DNA from: JAHFKM01 sp035655455
GTDB taxonomy: Archaea > Nanobdellota > Nanobdellia > SCGC-AAA011-G17 > GW2011-AR18
NCBI GenBank assembly: GCA_035655455.1
Contig: DASRUL010000014.1
Location: 1-32,950, forward strand
DNA length: 32,950 nt
Direction of reading: 5' to 3'
Shown here piece after piece: positions 1 to 6,911 of the stretch. The notes beneath the pieces were generated by a model. That model did no database searches. It saw nothing but the letters and a program-made list of their open reading frames with translations, and was not told the origin of the DNA. The first letter of the stretch is position 1; each line of letters opens with the position of its first letter. Position numbers and translations under genes: made by a program.

Positions 1-5
1 AAGAT

Positions 6-383
6 TTAGCCTTCTCCTGTGAGCGTCTTCCAGTGTTCTTTATAATAGTGAAAGCGTCTGTCAAATTCTTCTCGCGTGGTTAAAGGGATATTGAGTAATG
101 CAAACCTTTCTTTAAGAAGATTGAGAGTTTGCTCTCGAGCGTCTTCGGTGCACATCTTTTCAAGTTCCAAAATATATCCATAACTTTTAGTAAAGTCGAG
201 ACATACCTTAATGCCTTCCCATTCAAATTCGTGGCGTTTTCTGAACCACTTGATTCCCATGGTATATCCTAATATCGAGAAGAGGTGTTGAAGTTCTGGA
301 AAGCTTTCTCGTGACGTGTGGATTTCGATTTCTTCTCGAGTGTTATCATGGATCTTTCCAAAGTGAACATTCAACAAAAACAA
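6..383 (-). pseudogene. C-terminal half of a CYTH-domain protein (truncated)
   Basis: The 125-residue frame resembles the second half of a CYTH (triphosphate tunnel) protein: an acidic strand starting near REEIEIHT, a helix ending SILGY, a basic strand FRKRHEFEW, then ICLD-like and GYILELEK strands. The first half of the fold, with the ExExK and LRLR-type strands, is missing. The frame can only start at a TTG at 383, because a stop codon lies directly upstream at 387-389. It is distantly similar to the complete CYTH protein encoded at 9722-10342. An IS630-like relic lies about 120 bases upstream, so the gene was probably broken by insertion and deletion. CYTH enzymes hydrolyse or cyclise triphosphates, but this fragment is unlikely to be active. 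A novel short protein is the alternative. Confidence 0.6.
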
Positions 384-502
384 AATTTAGGACAGAGCCT
401 GTGCTTCTGAAGAATTAAAGGTTTTAGTTTAAGATCTTCTAGTATAGATCCGTAATGAACACCATATAATGCTTTTGCACGTTCATCAAGGTAAAGCGGA
501 GG
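384..502. other. Intergenic remnant upstream of the broken CYTH gene
   Basis: No intact gene is visible. The minus strand keeps one open frame without a start codon (it contains LDERAKALYGVHYGS), which ends with a stop near 371 and runs into the palindromic element at 503. It could be the decayed remains of another gene. I cannot assign it to a family. Confidence 0.35.
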
Positions 503-563
503 TATAGCTAAGGTCGCAAATATTTAGCCAAGATATAGTTAAATACTTACGACCTTAGCTATA
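503..563. mobile_element. 61-bp palindromic MITE-like relic of an IS630-type element
   Basis: The ends TATAGCTAAGGTCG (503-516) and CGACCTTAGCTATA (550-563) are perfect inverted repeats, and the pairing continues with few mismatches to the centre. The left-end sequence is the same as that at 10447-10460, where it bounds a transposase fragment. Read on the plus strand, 531-561 encodes DIVKYLRP followed by TAG. This matches the DMVKYLRP end of the transposase fragment at 10452. The element therefore looks like an internal-deletion derivative in which the two transposon ends have come together. The TA at both ends fits TA-targeted insertion. Confidence 0.75.
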
Positions 564-600
564 GTAAAAACATCAAGGCGAGAAAACGATTATTCATGAA

Positions 601-1065
601 TTAATTCAGATTTAATTCATACCAAAGCATTTCAAGATTTGGTGTTACTTCTTCTTTTTTTATTAATATGAATTTATTTGATTCAAAGAAATCTTTGTTT
701 TTCATAAATTCAAAAGTATCTGTTATTATTTTTTTAATATTTCTTAATTTACATTCTTTAATAAACCGGTCCAACAATTCTTTTTTTATTTCAATTTCAT
801 TAGCAGTAATATAATGAATCATTGCACTATCATTTAAAGTATCTTCATAACCCACAATGAATCCTACAATCCTTCCCCCCATTTTAGCTACAAATGCTAT
901 CAATCCAGGATTTTTAAATTCTTTTAGTATATTTTCTTCTTTAGCATGTTCTCTAAAACTATTAATCAGTTTTTTTGGAAATTTAGAATTTGGATTTTTT
1001 AAGTCGGATAACATTAATTTGGAAATCTCCTTTGCATGTTCAACTACTGCTTTAACTATTTCCAT
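601..1065 (-). CDS. GNAT-like N-acetyltransferase
   Basis: This 154-residue protein has the usual GNAT order: an N-terminal helix pair, the strand pair AFVAKMGGRIVGFIVGYED, a further strand with HYI, the helix KELLDRFIKECKLRNIK, and a C-terminal stretch FMKNKDFFESNKFILIKK that matches the N-x-x-a-x-x-f-Y-x-x-x-G-F end of the fold. The classical Q/RxxGxG/A acetyl-CoA loop is weak, so the acyl donor and substrate are uncertain. Its ATG overlaps the stop of the upstream radical SAM gene (TAATG), so the two are translationally coupled. In this context it may modify the small peptide encoded at 2015-2209 or protect the host from it, but that is inference. Coding is AT-rich compared with the chromosomal backbone. 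Confidence 0.7.
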   Translation of the reverse strand: MEIVKAVVEHAKEISKLMLSDLKNPNSKFPKKLINSFREHAKEENILKEFKNPGLIAFVAKMGGRIVGFIVGYEDTLNDSAMIHYITANEIEIKKELLDRFIKECKLRNIKKIITDTFEFMKNKDFFESNKFILIKKEEVTPNLEMLWYELNLN

Positions 1066-1850
1066 TATTCATACCTCAATTTCGATGCTGTTACTCTATT
1101 TAATTCATTGATCCCAAACATATCGATATATTCTTTCCAGGCAGATTCCCACGCCCACGAACAATTTCTATTAATTAAACAATCATTGCAGTAATCTGGC
1201 TGAGCTACATCTAAATTTCCAAAAATAGTTTCTTCAGGCGAAATGTAAATCATTTCTTTTGTCATTTGTTTCCAATTAATACTCAAATATTTCCAATAAG
1301 ATGGATCTAATGTGCAGGACGGAATAATAAAAACTCCTAAATTTTTATCTCGCCTAATTGCTTCATCTAGCGCGTCTTCAACATAGGGTGTCATATCTTG
1401 ATATCTCACAACGAGTTGCTCACGATTGTCATTCGCATGACCTCTCATAATCAAACCATGAATTGAAACCCACGCAGAAGGAAAGGTATCATATGCAAAA
1501 CTAACAAAATCCGGAAGTTCTTGATAATTTTGCTTTAAAACTATTATTTTTACGGAGATAGGTAACCCTATACCATCTAAATTTTTTAATCCTTCCACAG
1601 TATCTAAAAAACTTCCTTTTCTCTGAGTAATCATATCATGTTTTTCTTCGTATGGACTATAAAAAGTAGTCATTACTCTGTCAACACCAACAGCTTTTAT
1701 TTGTTTACTGAAAGACTTATCTTTAAATTTACGACCATTAGAAAGAATAATAAGGTTTGTATTATAATTTGATTTTTCATCTAGTTTTTTTGCACAAGAA
1801 ATACATGCGCTGTTACAAGAATAATCTATAACTAAAAAAATCTTTCTCAT
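1065..1850 (-). CDS. Radical SAM protein lacking the GGE-motif segment
   Basis: The ATG at 1850 is preceded by a good Shine-Dalgarno (GGAGGT near 1857-1862) and gives 261 residues. The radical SAM motif CNSACISC (Cys12, Cys16, Cys19) is intact and would hold a 4Fe-4S cluster. A C-terminal cysteine group (Cys221, Cys224, Cys230, in YCNDC and NCSW) resembles SPASM/twitch-type auxiliary sites. Only about 15 residues separate the CxxxCxxC loop from LIILSNGRKF, whereas family members normally have 50-60 residues there, including the GGEP SAM-binding strand. An in-frame deletion is the simplest reading. The body (HDMITQRKGSF, PISVKIIVL, then IPSCTLDP) resembles HxsC-type peptide-maturing enzymes. 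It lies in one operon with a putative precursor peptide and a GNAT protein. It may be inactive. Confidence 0.72.
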   Translation of the reverse strand: MRKIFLVIDYSCNSACISCAKKLDEKSNYNTNLIILSNGRKFKDKSFSKQIKAVGVDRVMTTFYSPYEEKHDMITQRKGSFLDTVEGLKNLDGIGLPISVKIIVLKQNYQELPDFVSFAYDTFPSAWVSIHGLIMRGHANDNREQLVVRYQDMTPYVEDALDEAIRRDKNLGVFIIPSCTLDPSYWKYLSINWKQMTKEMIYISPEETIFGNLDVAQPDYCNDCLINRNCSWAWESAWKEYIDMFGINELNRVTASKLRYE

Positions 1851-1998
1851 TTTTGTACCTCCAAGACAGGAGAGAAATAAATGCAAAGAGATTCTTTCCT
1901 GAGAATGTTAACCCTACATGACTATATTTTATGGGTTTATCAAAATTAAAACTATGGAACCCCTCAATGTACTCTTTTAAATATCTGAGAGACTCCAT
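1813..1998 (-). CDS. Small ORF between peptide gene and radical SAM gene
   Basis: This 61-residue frame starts 17 bases after the peptide gene ends and overlaps the start of the radical SAM gene by 38 bases. It has no clear Shine-Dalgarno and no recognisable domain. It begins MESLRYLKEYIEG, has an aromatic-rich middle and ends in a Phe/Tyr-rich tail. A leader-recognition protein (PqqD-like) would be expected in this position in a RiPP operon, but I cannot see that fold here. It may be a real small protein, a second peptide, or chance. The large overlap with the next gene lowers confidence. Confidence 0.3.
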   Translation of the reverse strand: MESLRYLKEYIEGFHSFNFDKPIKYSHVGLTFSGKNLFAFISLLSWRYKNEKDFFSYRLFL

Positions 1999-2014
1999 TT
2001 TTTTGAAGATAAAT

Positions 2015-2209
2015 TTAATACCAACTTCCAGGACCCATACCTATATTATATTTTTGTATTTCGCCTTTTGGGTTTCCTGAATCTAATGCTACATACCGGT
2101 CTAATTTCGGTGAATATATCTTTGGTTTGTCATTTTTCTTTATCTCATATTTTCTGTCCTCTGCAATGGGACTTACATTTTCTTTCTCAACGATTTGTGT
2201 TAAACTCAT
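2015..2209 (-). CDS. Putative RiPP precursor peptide (64 aa)
   Basis: The ATG at 2209 is chosen because a strong Shine-Dalgarno GAGGGGG (2218-2224) lies 8 bases upstream and a TATA-like box lies near 2273-2281. A longer frame upstream has neither feature. The product is hydrophilic and Lys/Asp/Glu-rich (a leader-like MSLTQIVEKENVSPIAEDRK start) and ends in NIGMGPGSWY. The Gly-rich tail with terminal aromatic residues recalls the GMCGVY end of mycofactocin precursors. The gene is first in an operon with a radical SAM protein and a GNAT protein, the usual layout for a ribosomally made, modified peptide. Assignment as a precursor is inference from context and sequence style. No named family is recognised. 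Confidence 0.6.
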   Translation of the reverse strand: MSLTQIVEKENVSPIAEDRKYEIKKNDKPKIYSPKLDRYVALDSGNPKGEIQKYNIGMGPGSWY

Positions 2210-2315
2210 TTTGTTTTCCCCCTCAAAGTTTTTTAGTCGATTGACTGATATATTGAGTGTAAAGTATAACAACTATAAATAATTTGCGGTGATTTGTCCG
2301 TAGATTTCCGGAAAT
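2210..2315 (-). promoter_or_regulatory. Promoter, RBS and palindrome upstream of the peptide operon
   Basis: On the minus strand, ATTTATAG (2273-2281) is a TATA-like box that would start transcription near 2250. The Shine-Dalgarno GAGGGGG (2218-2224) follows. A perfect 12-base palindrome ATTTCCGGAAAT (2304-2315) lies just upstream of the TATA box, where an operator or activator site could sit. Confidence 0.45.
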
Positions 2316-2636
2316 AGTTTTCTTGCCTTTAAAATAGTAAAATTGTCCACTTCTACTTTTTAGCCCTTGAAAATAATTGCAACTAATGCCTGTTAAATTC
2401 CTTCCCAGTTACGAAGTTCTGGGAAATTTCGTTCCGAAAAGTAAAAAAATCGGTGTATAAATTGCGAAGCACCATTAGTTAAAAGAATCTAGGATTTGGG
2501 GCGTTATATTAATTAGGCACTTGTTAGCGGTTACAAATAGAAAGATTATGCTGAATATGCAGTATATTGATCGAGATTATAAAAGATCTTTCACCTCTTC
2601 TTTACAAAACAATAGGAAAAGAAATCGTAATCGGAA
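2316..2636. other. Intergenic region, nothing recognised
   Basis: AT-rich sequence between the divergent peptide operon and the lipoprotein gene. I see no gene with a credible start, no tRNA and no clear repeat. An open frame from 2521 reads into the lipoprotein gene, but its Arg/Asn-rich translation and the promoter at 2637 argue that it is untranslated. Confidence 0.4.
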
Positions 2637-2646
2637 GCTTTTTATA
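2637..2646 (+). promoter_or_regulatory. TATA-like box of the lipoprotein gene
   Basis: GCTTTTTATAGTG around 2635-2647 is a good archaeal TATA element. Transcription would start near 2668, and a purine-rich GAGGGAATGGGAAG stretch then precedes the ATG at 2686. This supports the internal start. Confidence 0.5.
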
Positions 2647-2685
2647 GTGTTTACTACGTTTAGGTTACAGAGAGGGAATGGGAAG

Positions 2686-3426
2686 ATGTTGGAGCGCTTG
2701 GTTGGAAAGAGACGGTTATCTGGGCTTGCCTTAGCGCTTGCTCTTGGTGGTTCTGGGTTTGTTTCTTGTGGTTCTGAGCCTGTGAAGAATCCTCCTGGAA
2801 TGAGAATTGTTGATTCTGATGGCGACGGCATGCCTGATGAGATGGAGCGCCGGATGGGCACGAACCCGCTGAACAGGGATTCTGACAACGACGGCTTTGA
2901 CGACCTCTACGAGGTGCAACACGGCACTGATCCGATGAATCCAGATGATCCTCCCAAAAACAACCCTGACGCGGGCTCTTTGGACGCGATGGTTGATGTG
3001 TATGACACTGGAAGACGATCCGACACTCAAACTTCTGATAACGGTTACGATGCTGGCGTACGACCCGACACCAGACATCCTGACGCCGGGTTTCAGGATA
3101 GTGGAGAAAGGGATGCTGGCGCTTCGATGTACCCTATCTGTAGAGTAGGTGGTCCTTATGAAATAAATGTTGGACGCGTATTAAAGTTTAATATGAGTTC
3201 TACACCCTGCAACTGCAGTGCAGATCCTCCACTCGGAAGTTACGACCCTGAAGGCATTACCCGTTATAGAGTGAGATGGGGTGACAGTGTTGAGAACATA
3301 AATCAGGGAGAATTTGGAGGATTCTTTCATATTTATAGCCAACAAGGACAGTACTCAATTATAGGGGAGTGTACAAATAATAGGGGTCAAGTGAATACAA
3401 CTAACACAACTGTTATTGTGCATTAG
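2686..3426 (+). CDS. Lipoprotein with TSP3-type calcium-binding repeats
   Basis: The product of 246 residues starts with MLERLVGKRR, a hydrophobic segment and GFVSCGS, a lipobox-like end with Cys28 as the probable lipidated residue. Two thrombospondin type 3-like repeats follow (DSDGDGMPDEMERRMGTNP at 43-61 and a second from Asp65), with Asp/Asn spacing typical of Ca2+ binding. Next comes a low-complexity linker with recurrent PDAG/DAG and DT motifs. The C-terminal ~95 residues, with CRVGGPYEINVG, VRWGDS and FGGFFHIYSQQGQYSI, look like a degenerate PKD/Ig-like domain. It is probably an exported, surface-anchored protein. The PDAG-rich linker is common in myxobacterial lipoproteins, so transfer is possible. 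The start was set by the TATA box at 2637 and a purine-rich stretch before the ATG. Confidence 0.75.
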   Translation: MLERLVGKRRLSGLALALALGGSGFVSCGSEPVKNPPGMRIVDSDGDGMPDEMERRMGTNPLNRDSDNDGFDDLYEVQHGTDPMNPDDPPKNNPDAGSLDAMVDVYDTGRRSDTQTSDNGYDAGVRPDTRHPDAGFQDSGERDAGASMYPICRVGGPYEINVGRVLKFNMSSTPCNCSADPPLGSYDPEGITRYRVRWGDSVENINQGEFGGFFHIYSQQGQYSIIGECTNNRGQVNTTNTTVIVH

Positions 3427-3722
3427 TTTTGAATAGTTTACACAGCTTTTTAGGGGGTCATTTTGGGGAAGAGAAGGGGGTGTTTGGCGAGTTGTATCCA
3501 TGGGAAAGTTTTTTAGGAAGATTAGTTTGTTCCTTTTCTTCTTTCTTTTTGAGGAGTTCTTTTAGTTTTTTGTGCCAGTAAGGAATATTAGTTACTCACC
3601 ATAATCTAATGATTTTTCGCCATTTCTAACGCTTGGGATTTAACAGATATTTTTAAAGTCTCCGATTAAAGACTAAAACAAAAATAATCTCGTCCTAAAA
3701 ACATGTTTAAATAATTTACTAC
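3427..3722. other. Intergenic region with a possible decayed gene end
   Basis: Pyrimidine-rich runs at 3526-3570 on the plus strand may terminate lipoprotein transcription. On the minus strand an open frame of about 45 codons (3458-3595, starting IPYWHKKLKELLKKKEE) has coding-like character but no start codon and a stop just upstream. It may be the remains of a gene 3' end. I see nothing else here. Confidence 0.3.
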
Positions 3723-4649
3723 TTAAATGGGCGGCGTTTGATTTTCTTCATTAATTTTCAAAATGAGAATAAGATTTCCGATAGAAGAGAGTTCTTTGAG
3801 AATGTTTAAGAAGTAATGACTTATGACTGGATTCTTTTCTTTCAAAACTTCGAGAATATCATCAAACATTGCATCTCGCTCTTCGAAGAAAAGTCTTGTT
3901 TTTTCTACATCTAAATTCATATAAGCAAGAAAAAGATTATTATAGAATGCTCTTGTTTTGAGAATAAGGTCAAGTTCATTGTGGGTTAGCTCAAGTTTGT
4001 CTGCTTTTTTTACATACTCATACGAATAAGTAATAAAAGAGGAAATATTAAGTAGGGTGGTAAGGAAGGTGTAGACATACTTAGAAGTCACTGCATCATA
4101 AGGAGACTTTTTGTTGATAAGCCTTCTGCAAAGATTGTTAAATCTGGAAGCGCTTTTGAAGATTTCATTAATTTCATCGTACATCGTTGGTTTTTTGTTT
4201 TTTGCATCTTCAATAAGATAATCAAATTGGGAAAGAATGAGCCACATGATTCTCTCAACAATTTGCTTGTATTCTTGCTCAGGTGCTGAAACAATACACT
4301 TGAGTCGGCAATATTTCTGATTACTTTCAATAACATCAAATCCGGTAAGCGAATCTAGTCTTTTACGAACAAGGCTCAAATATTCTTTTTTGGTGTAGTT
4401 TATTTTTACTTCATCGTAACCATAAGTGTATAAATGTCTAAGAATACGATAGACATACCATTCTTTGTCGCTTGAAAGAGATGTTTCTATCTTATCAAAA
4501 TGTTCTTTTTCGAAATAAATGAGGAGTCCTTCAGAAGTTGCTTCTAGGTTTAAGGTTTGTCCATTTTTGATTTTATTTGTTTTTACCCATTTAGAAGGTA
4601 GAGAAACGCTAAGGGTGCTTGGTCCGTGTTTAACGACTTTTCTATGCAT
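3723..4649 (-). CDS. AbrB/SpoVT-domain PhoU-like transcriptional regulator
   Basis: The protein has 308 residues. The first ~48 (MHRKVVKHGPSTLSVSLPSKW, then LNLEATSEGLLIYF) form a SpoVT/AbrB swapped-hairpin DNA-binding domain. Residues ~90-300 are helical with the spacing of PhoU four-helix bundles. This architecture is common in archaeal PhoU-family regulators, whose ligands are mostly unknown. The ATG at 4649 lies about 25 bases from the TATA-like AATATATTTAAA (4669-4680), which implies a leaderless mRNA; upstream in-frame starts would fall in the promoter. It is divergently transcribed from the polyamine operon across about 110 bases, so it may control that operon and itself. This is inferred from position only. 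Confidence 0.8.
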   Translation of the reverse strand: MHRKVVKHGPSTLSVSLPSKWVKTNKIKNGQTLNLEATSEGLLIYFEKEHFDKIETSLSSDKEWYVYRILRHLYTYGYDEVKINYTKKEYLSLVRKRLDSLTGFDVIESNQKYCRLKCIVSAPEQEYKQIVERIMWLILSQFDYLIEDAKNKKPTMYDEINEIFKSASRFNNLCRRLINKKSPYDAVTSKYVYTFLTTLLNISSFITYSYEYVKKADKLELTHNELDLILKTRAFYNNLFLAYMNLDVEKTRLFFEERDAMFDDILEVLKEKNPVISHYFLNILKELSSIGNLILILKINEENQTPPI

Positions 4650-4759
4650 TTTAATAAGAGATATGCGAATATATTTAAAACTTTTTAAATATGTACATAC
4701 GTATAAACTGTATATATGCACACAAAAGATACTTATATCTTCGTCCTTTAACTAAAAGG
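4650..4759. promoter_or_regulatory. Divergent promoter region between the PhoU-like regulator and the polyamine operon
   Basis: Back-to-back TATA boxes are visible: AATATATTTAAA (4669-4680) for the minus-strand regulator and ACTTATATCT (4731-4740) for the plus-strand operon. Each sits about 25 bases from its start codon. Between them lie the palindrome TATGTACATA (4690-4699) and the related TGTATATATGCA (4709-4720). These are candidate operator half-sites, possibly for the adjacent AbrB-type regulator. Confidence 0.5.
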
Positions 4760-5119
4760 GTGAACAGACAAAAAAACATCAACTTCACAAGAAAAACATT
4801 CAATCATCTTATTATAGAATTATTCGAAGTCAATCTAAAAAATAAAGAAGAACTTTTAGAAAAAATAAAAAAATTTATTGAAGAACTCAATCTTACTGTT
4901 GTAAAAACAGTTGAGCATGAATTCACTCCGCATGGACTAACCTGCGTATTCATCTTATCTTCCTCCCACTTAATCGCCCACACATGGCCAGAACACAATT
5001 ACCTCCATTTAGACCTTTTCTCCTGCTTGAATCGTATTGATGAAAGCCTCCCAAATAAGATCGTAAAATGTTTCGGAAACAATTATCGGGTAAGGAGGAT
5101 TAATTATGATAGCAATTAA
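4760..5119 (+). CDS. speD: S-adenosylmethionine decarboxylase proenzyme (pyruvoyl type)
   Basis: This 119-residue protein matches the short prokaryotic AdoMet decarboxylase. That enzyme makes decarboxylated AdoMet, the aminopropyl donor for polyamine synthesis, and self-cleaves to form a pyruvoyl group. The core SSSHLIAHTWPEHNYLHLDL holds Ser69 (pyruvoyl precursor), His74 and, slightly later, Cys89, equivalent to Ser63/His68/Cys83 of the Thermotoga enzyme. The residue before the cleavage serine is Ser instead of the usual Glu. The GTG at 4760 is chosen because it lies 25 bases from the TATA box at 4731-4740 (leaderless) and gives the normal family length; there is no in-frame ATG. It overlaps the next gene, bpsA, which would use its product. 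Confidence 0.88.
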   Translation: MNRQKNINFTRKTFNHLIIELFEVNLKNKEELLEKIKKFIEELNLTVVKTVEHEFTPHGLTCVFILSSSHLIAHTWPEHNYLHLDLFSCLNRIDESLPNKIVKCFGNNYRVRRINYDSN

Positions 5120-6254
5120 TTACGAACCCATCATTGAAAACGAATCAGAGAGAGCTTTTTATGAAGAAAAGCATACACACATCTTAAATCACTTAACTAG
5201 CTTTAACGATGCAACCTTTTGGCAAATCGTCCGCGAAGTAGGGGGAAGCGACAGAAGAACATTAAGACTGCTTAATCAGATGGTTAAAATCGGTGAACTA
5301 GAATTTTCTCCCACAAATAAAAAGTTTAATCTTCCAAACAAGAAGGAAGAGTATCAATTCTCGAGTATAGAACGGATCAGATGTGGAGAATGTGGGGGCA
5401 AGATGGTTAATCTCTGGAGAGATTACTTATTAACTTCACAAACATTAGAAAAGATTTATACAAAAAAACCAACACCCACCTTCTTATTCGACCAAAGACC
5501 AGTTACCTTTGAAACGACTGAGAGAAGGGCAGCTTATCTTTTAATGCGAGGAGACCTTATAGGAAAAGAGATTGTTTTTATCGGAGATGATGATCTCACT
5601 TCCTTAGCTATCGCTCTCACTCAAAAAGCAAAAAGGGTTGTCGTATTTGATATTGATATGAGGCTTATTGATTTTATTAATAATGTTGCCAAAGAGGAAA
5701 ATATTGCTCTTGAAGCACATATGTATGATCTTACAAAACATATTCCAAATGAGTTTTCAGGAAAGTTTGATGTATTTTTAACAGACCCCACCCCAAATAG
5801 AGAAATGTTCTCTCTGTTTGTCTCCATAGGCCTGATGTTGCTTAAGGGGGGTAAAGACAAAATCGGATATGTTTCCTTCTTTCCCTCACACCAAGAGCGA
5901 AGCCTTGACTTTCAAGAAGTCTTAACCGAAAATAAGCTGATCGTTACAGATATGATCCCCCAGTTTACCGAGTATGACTTTTTGAAAACAACATACAAAG
6001 AAAAAGATTTAGAACTACTCAAAGAATTTGATTCTGGTGAACAAAGACTTTCTTTTCATGAAAATTTTACAAGATTTGAAACCACAGAGGAAACTCCCAG
6101 AAAAGTAGTAAAATTAAATCCAGAGTTCTTGAAAGTACCTAAAGCAACAAGAAGAGTATTAAAAGATTTGAGTAAAGACCCGGCTTATGCAAGCGGAGAA
6201 GTTGAATTTGTAAAAGGCATTGCAAAAAAAATGATGGGGGTAGAAAATGAGTAA
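5106..6254 (+). CDS. bpsA: Branched-chain polyamine synthase (BpsA-like aminopropyltransferase)
   Basis: The 382 residues fit archaeal/thermophile BpsA, which adds aminopropyl groups from decarboxylated AdoMet to spermidine to give branched polyamines. In order: an N-terminal winged-helix-like part (~25-80), a short zinc-ribbon-like CGEC (93-96), the conserved DQRPVTFETTERR (129-141), then a Rossmann core with the signature GDDDLTS (160-166), the VFDIDMRLIDF strand and helix, and DPTPN (227-231) in place of the usual DPPxT loop. The methyltransferase-type DxGxG loop is absent, as expected. It overlaps speD by 14 bases and the next gene by 8, so it is tightly coupled. The DPTPN change may alter substrate preference; the exact polyamine product cannot be read from sequence. 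Confidence 0.88.
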   Translation: MIAINYEPIIENESERAFYEEKHTHILNHLTSFNDATFWQIVREVGGSDRRTLRLLNQMVKIGELEFSPTNKKFNLPNKKEEYQFSSIERIRCGECGGKMVNLWRDYLLTSQTLEKIYTKKPTPTFLFDQRPVTFETTERRAAYLLMRGDLIGKEIVFIGDDDLTSLAIALTQKAKRVVVFDIDMRLIDFINNVAKEENIALEAHMYDLTKHIPNEFSGKFDVFLTDPTPNREMFSLFVSIGLMLLKGGKDKIGYVSFFPSHQERSLDFQEVLTENKLIVTDMIPQFTEYDFLKTTYKEKDLELLKEFDSGEQRLSFHENFTRFETTEETPRKVVKLNPEFLKVPKATRRVLKDLSKDPAYASGEVEFVKGIAKKMMGVENE

Positions 6255-6909
6255 ATTCTTAGACTATTACAATTCCGAAATAGAAAAATATGGCGGCGTG
6301 AAAAATTATATTATTGGAAAAGCAAAAGAGAAAAAGCCGTTAATGGATAGAATTTATGCATATGCAGAAAGAGATAAACTCATTCTTGAAGCAGGTTGTG
6401 GCACTGCTTCAAATTCCATCTTTTTAGCAAGTAAAGGATTTAGGGTTGTGGGAATAGATCGAGATGGAAAGATCCTTGATTTAGCAAGAAAAAATGCAAA
6501 AACTTTTGGAACTAAAATCGACTTTGTTGAAAAAGAGGTCCTTAACCTTGACTATCCTGAAAAACATTTTGATGTTGCTTTCAGCCATGGTGTCTTAGAA
6601 CATTATCCTGATGAAGAGATCATACGACTCCTTAATCAACAGTTAAAAATAAGTAAGCATGTTATCTTTTCTATTCCTTCCAACTTTTTCAGACAAGAAC
6701 AAGTAATTAATGGAGATGAACGCTTTCTATCCAAAAAACACTGGAAAAACTTGATCTCTAAATCCAACGGTCATTTAATCGAAAGCTTTGGATATTTTTA
6801 TGATTCTGAAGAAATAAAGATTTGTGCTTTGAAATTGTTATCCAAGACTACATCTAATATTCTTCCATTGAAGAAACCGTACTTAGGATTTGTTGTGGGG
6901 AGCAAATAA
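6247..6909 (+). CDS. Class I SAM-dependent methyltransferase
   Basis: The 220 residues contain the class I core: motif I LEAGCGTASNS (47-57), an acidic residue ending the second strand at VVGIDRD (~68-73), and DVAFSHGVLEHYPDEE (motif IV/post-IV). The C-terminal part has VIFSIPS and a substrate-side insertion. It is a type 11/UbiE-like small-molecule methyltransferase; the substrate cannot be read from sequence. It overlaps bpsA by 8 bases and is separated from the next gene by 2, so it belongs to the polyamine-linked operon. It may methylate a polyamine, an amino group or an intermediate made by the downstream radical SAM enzyme. This assignment is inference. Confidence 0.85.
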   Translation: MSKFLDYYNSEIEKYGGVKNYIIGKAKEKKPLMDRIYAYAERDKLILEAGCGTASNSIFLASKGFRVVGIDRDGKILDLARKNAKTFGTKIDFVEKEVLNLDYPEKHFDVAFSHGVLEHYPDEEIIRLLNQQLKISKHVIFSIPSNFFRQEQVINGDERFLSKKHWKNLISKSNGHLIESFGYFYDSEEIKICALKLLSKTTSNILPLKKPYLGFVVGSK

Positions 6910-6911
6910 AA

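Noticed and set aside
3458..3595. Minus-strand open frame starting IPYWHKKLKELL
   Set aside because: No start codon and a stop just upstream; at best a decayed 3' end, so noted only in the intergenic entry.
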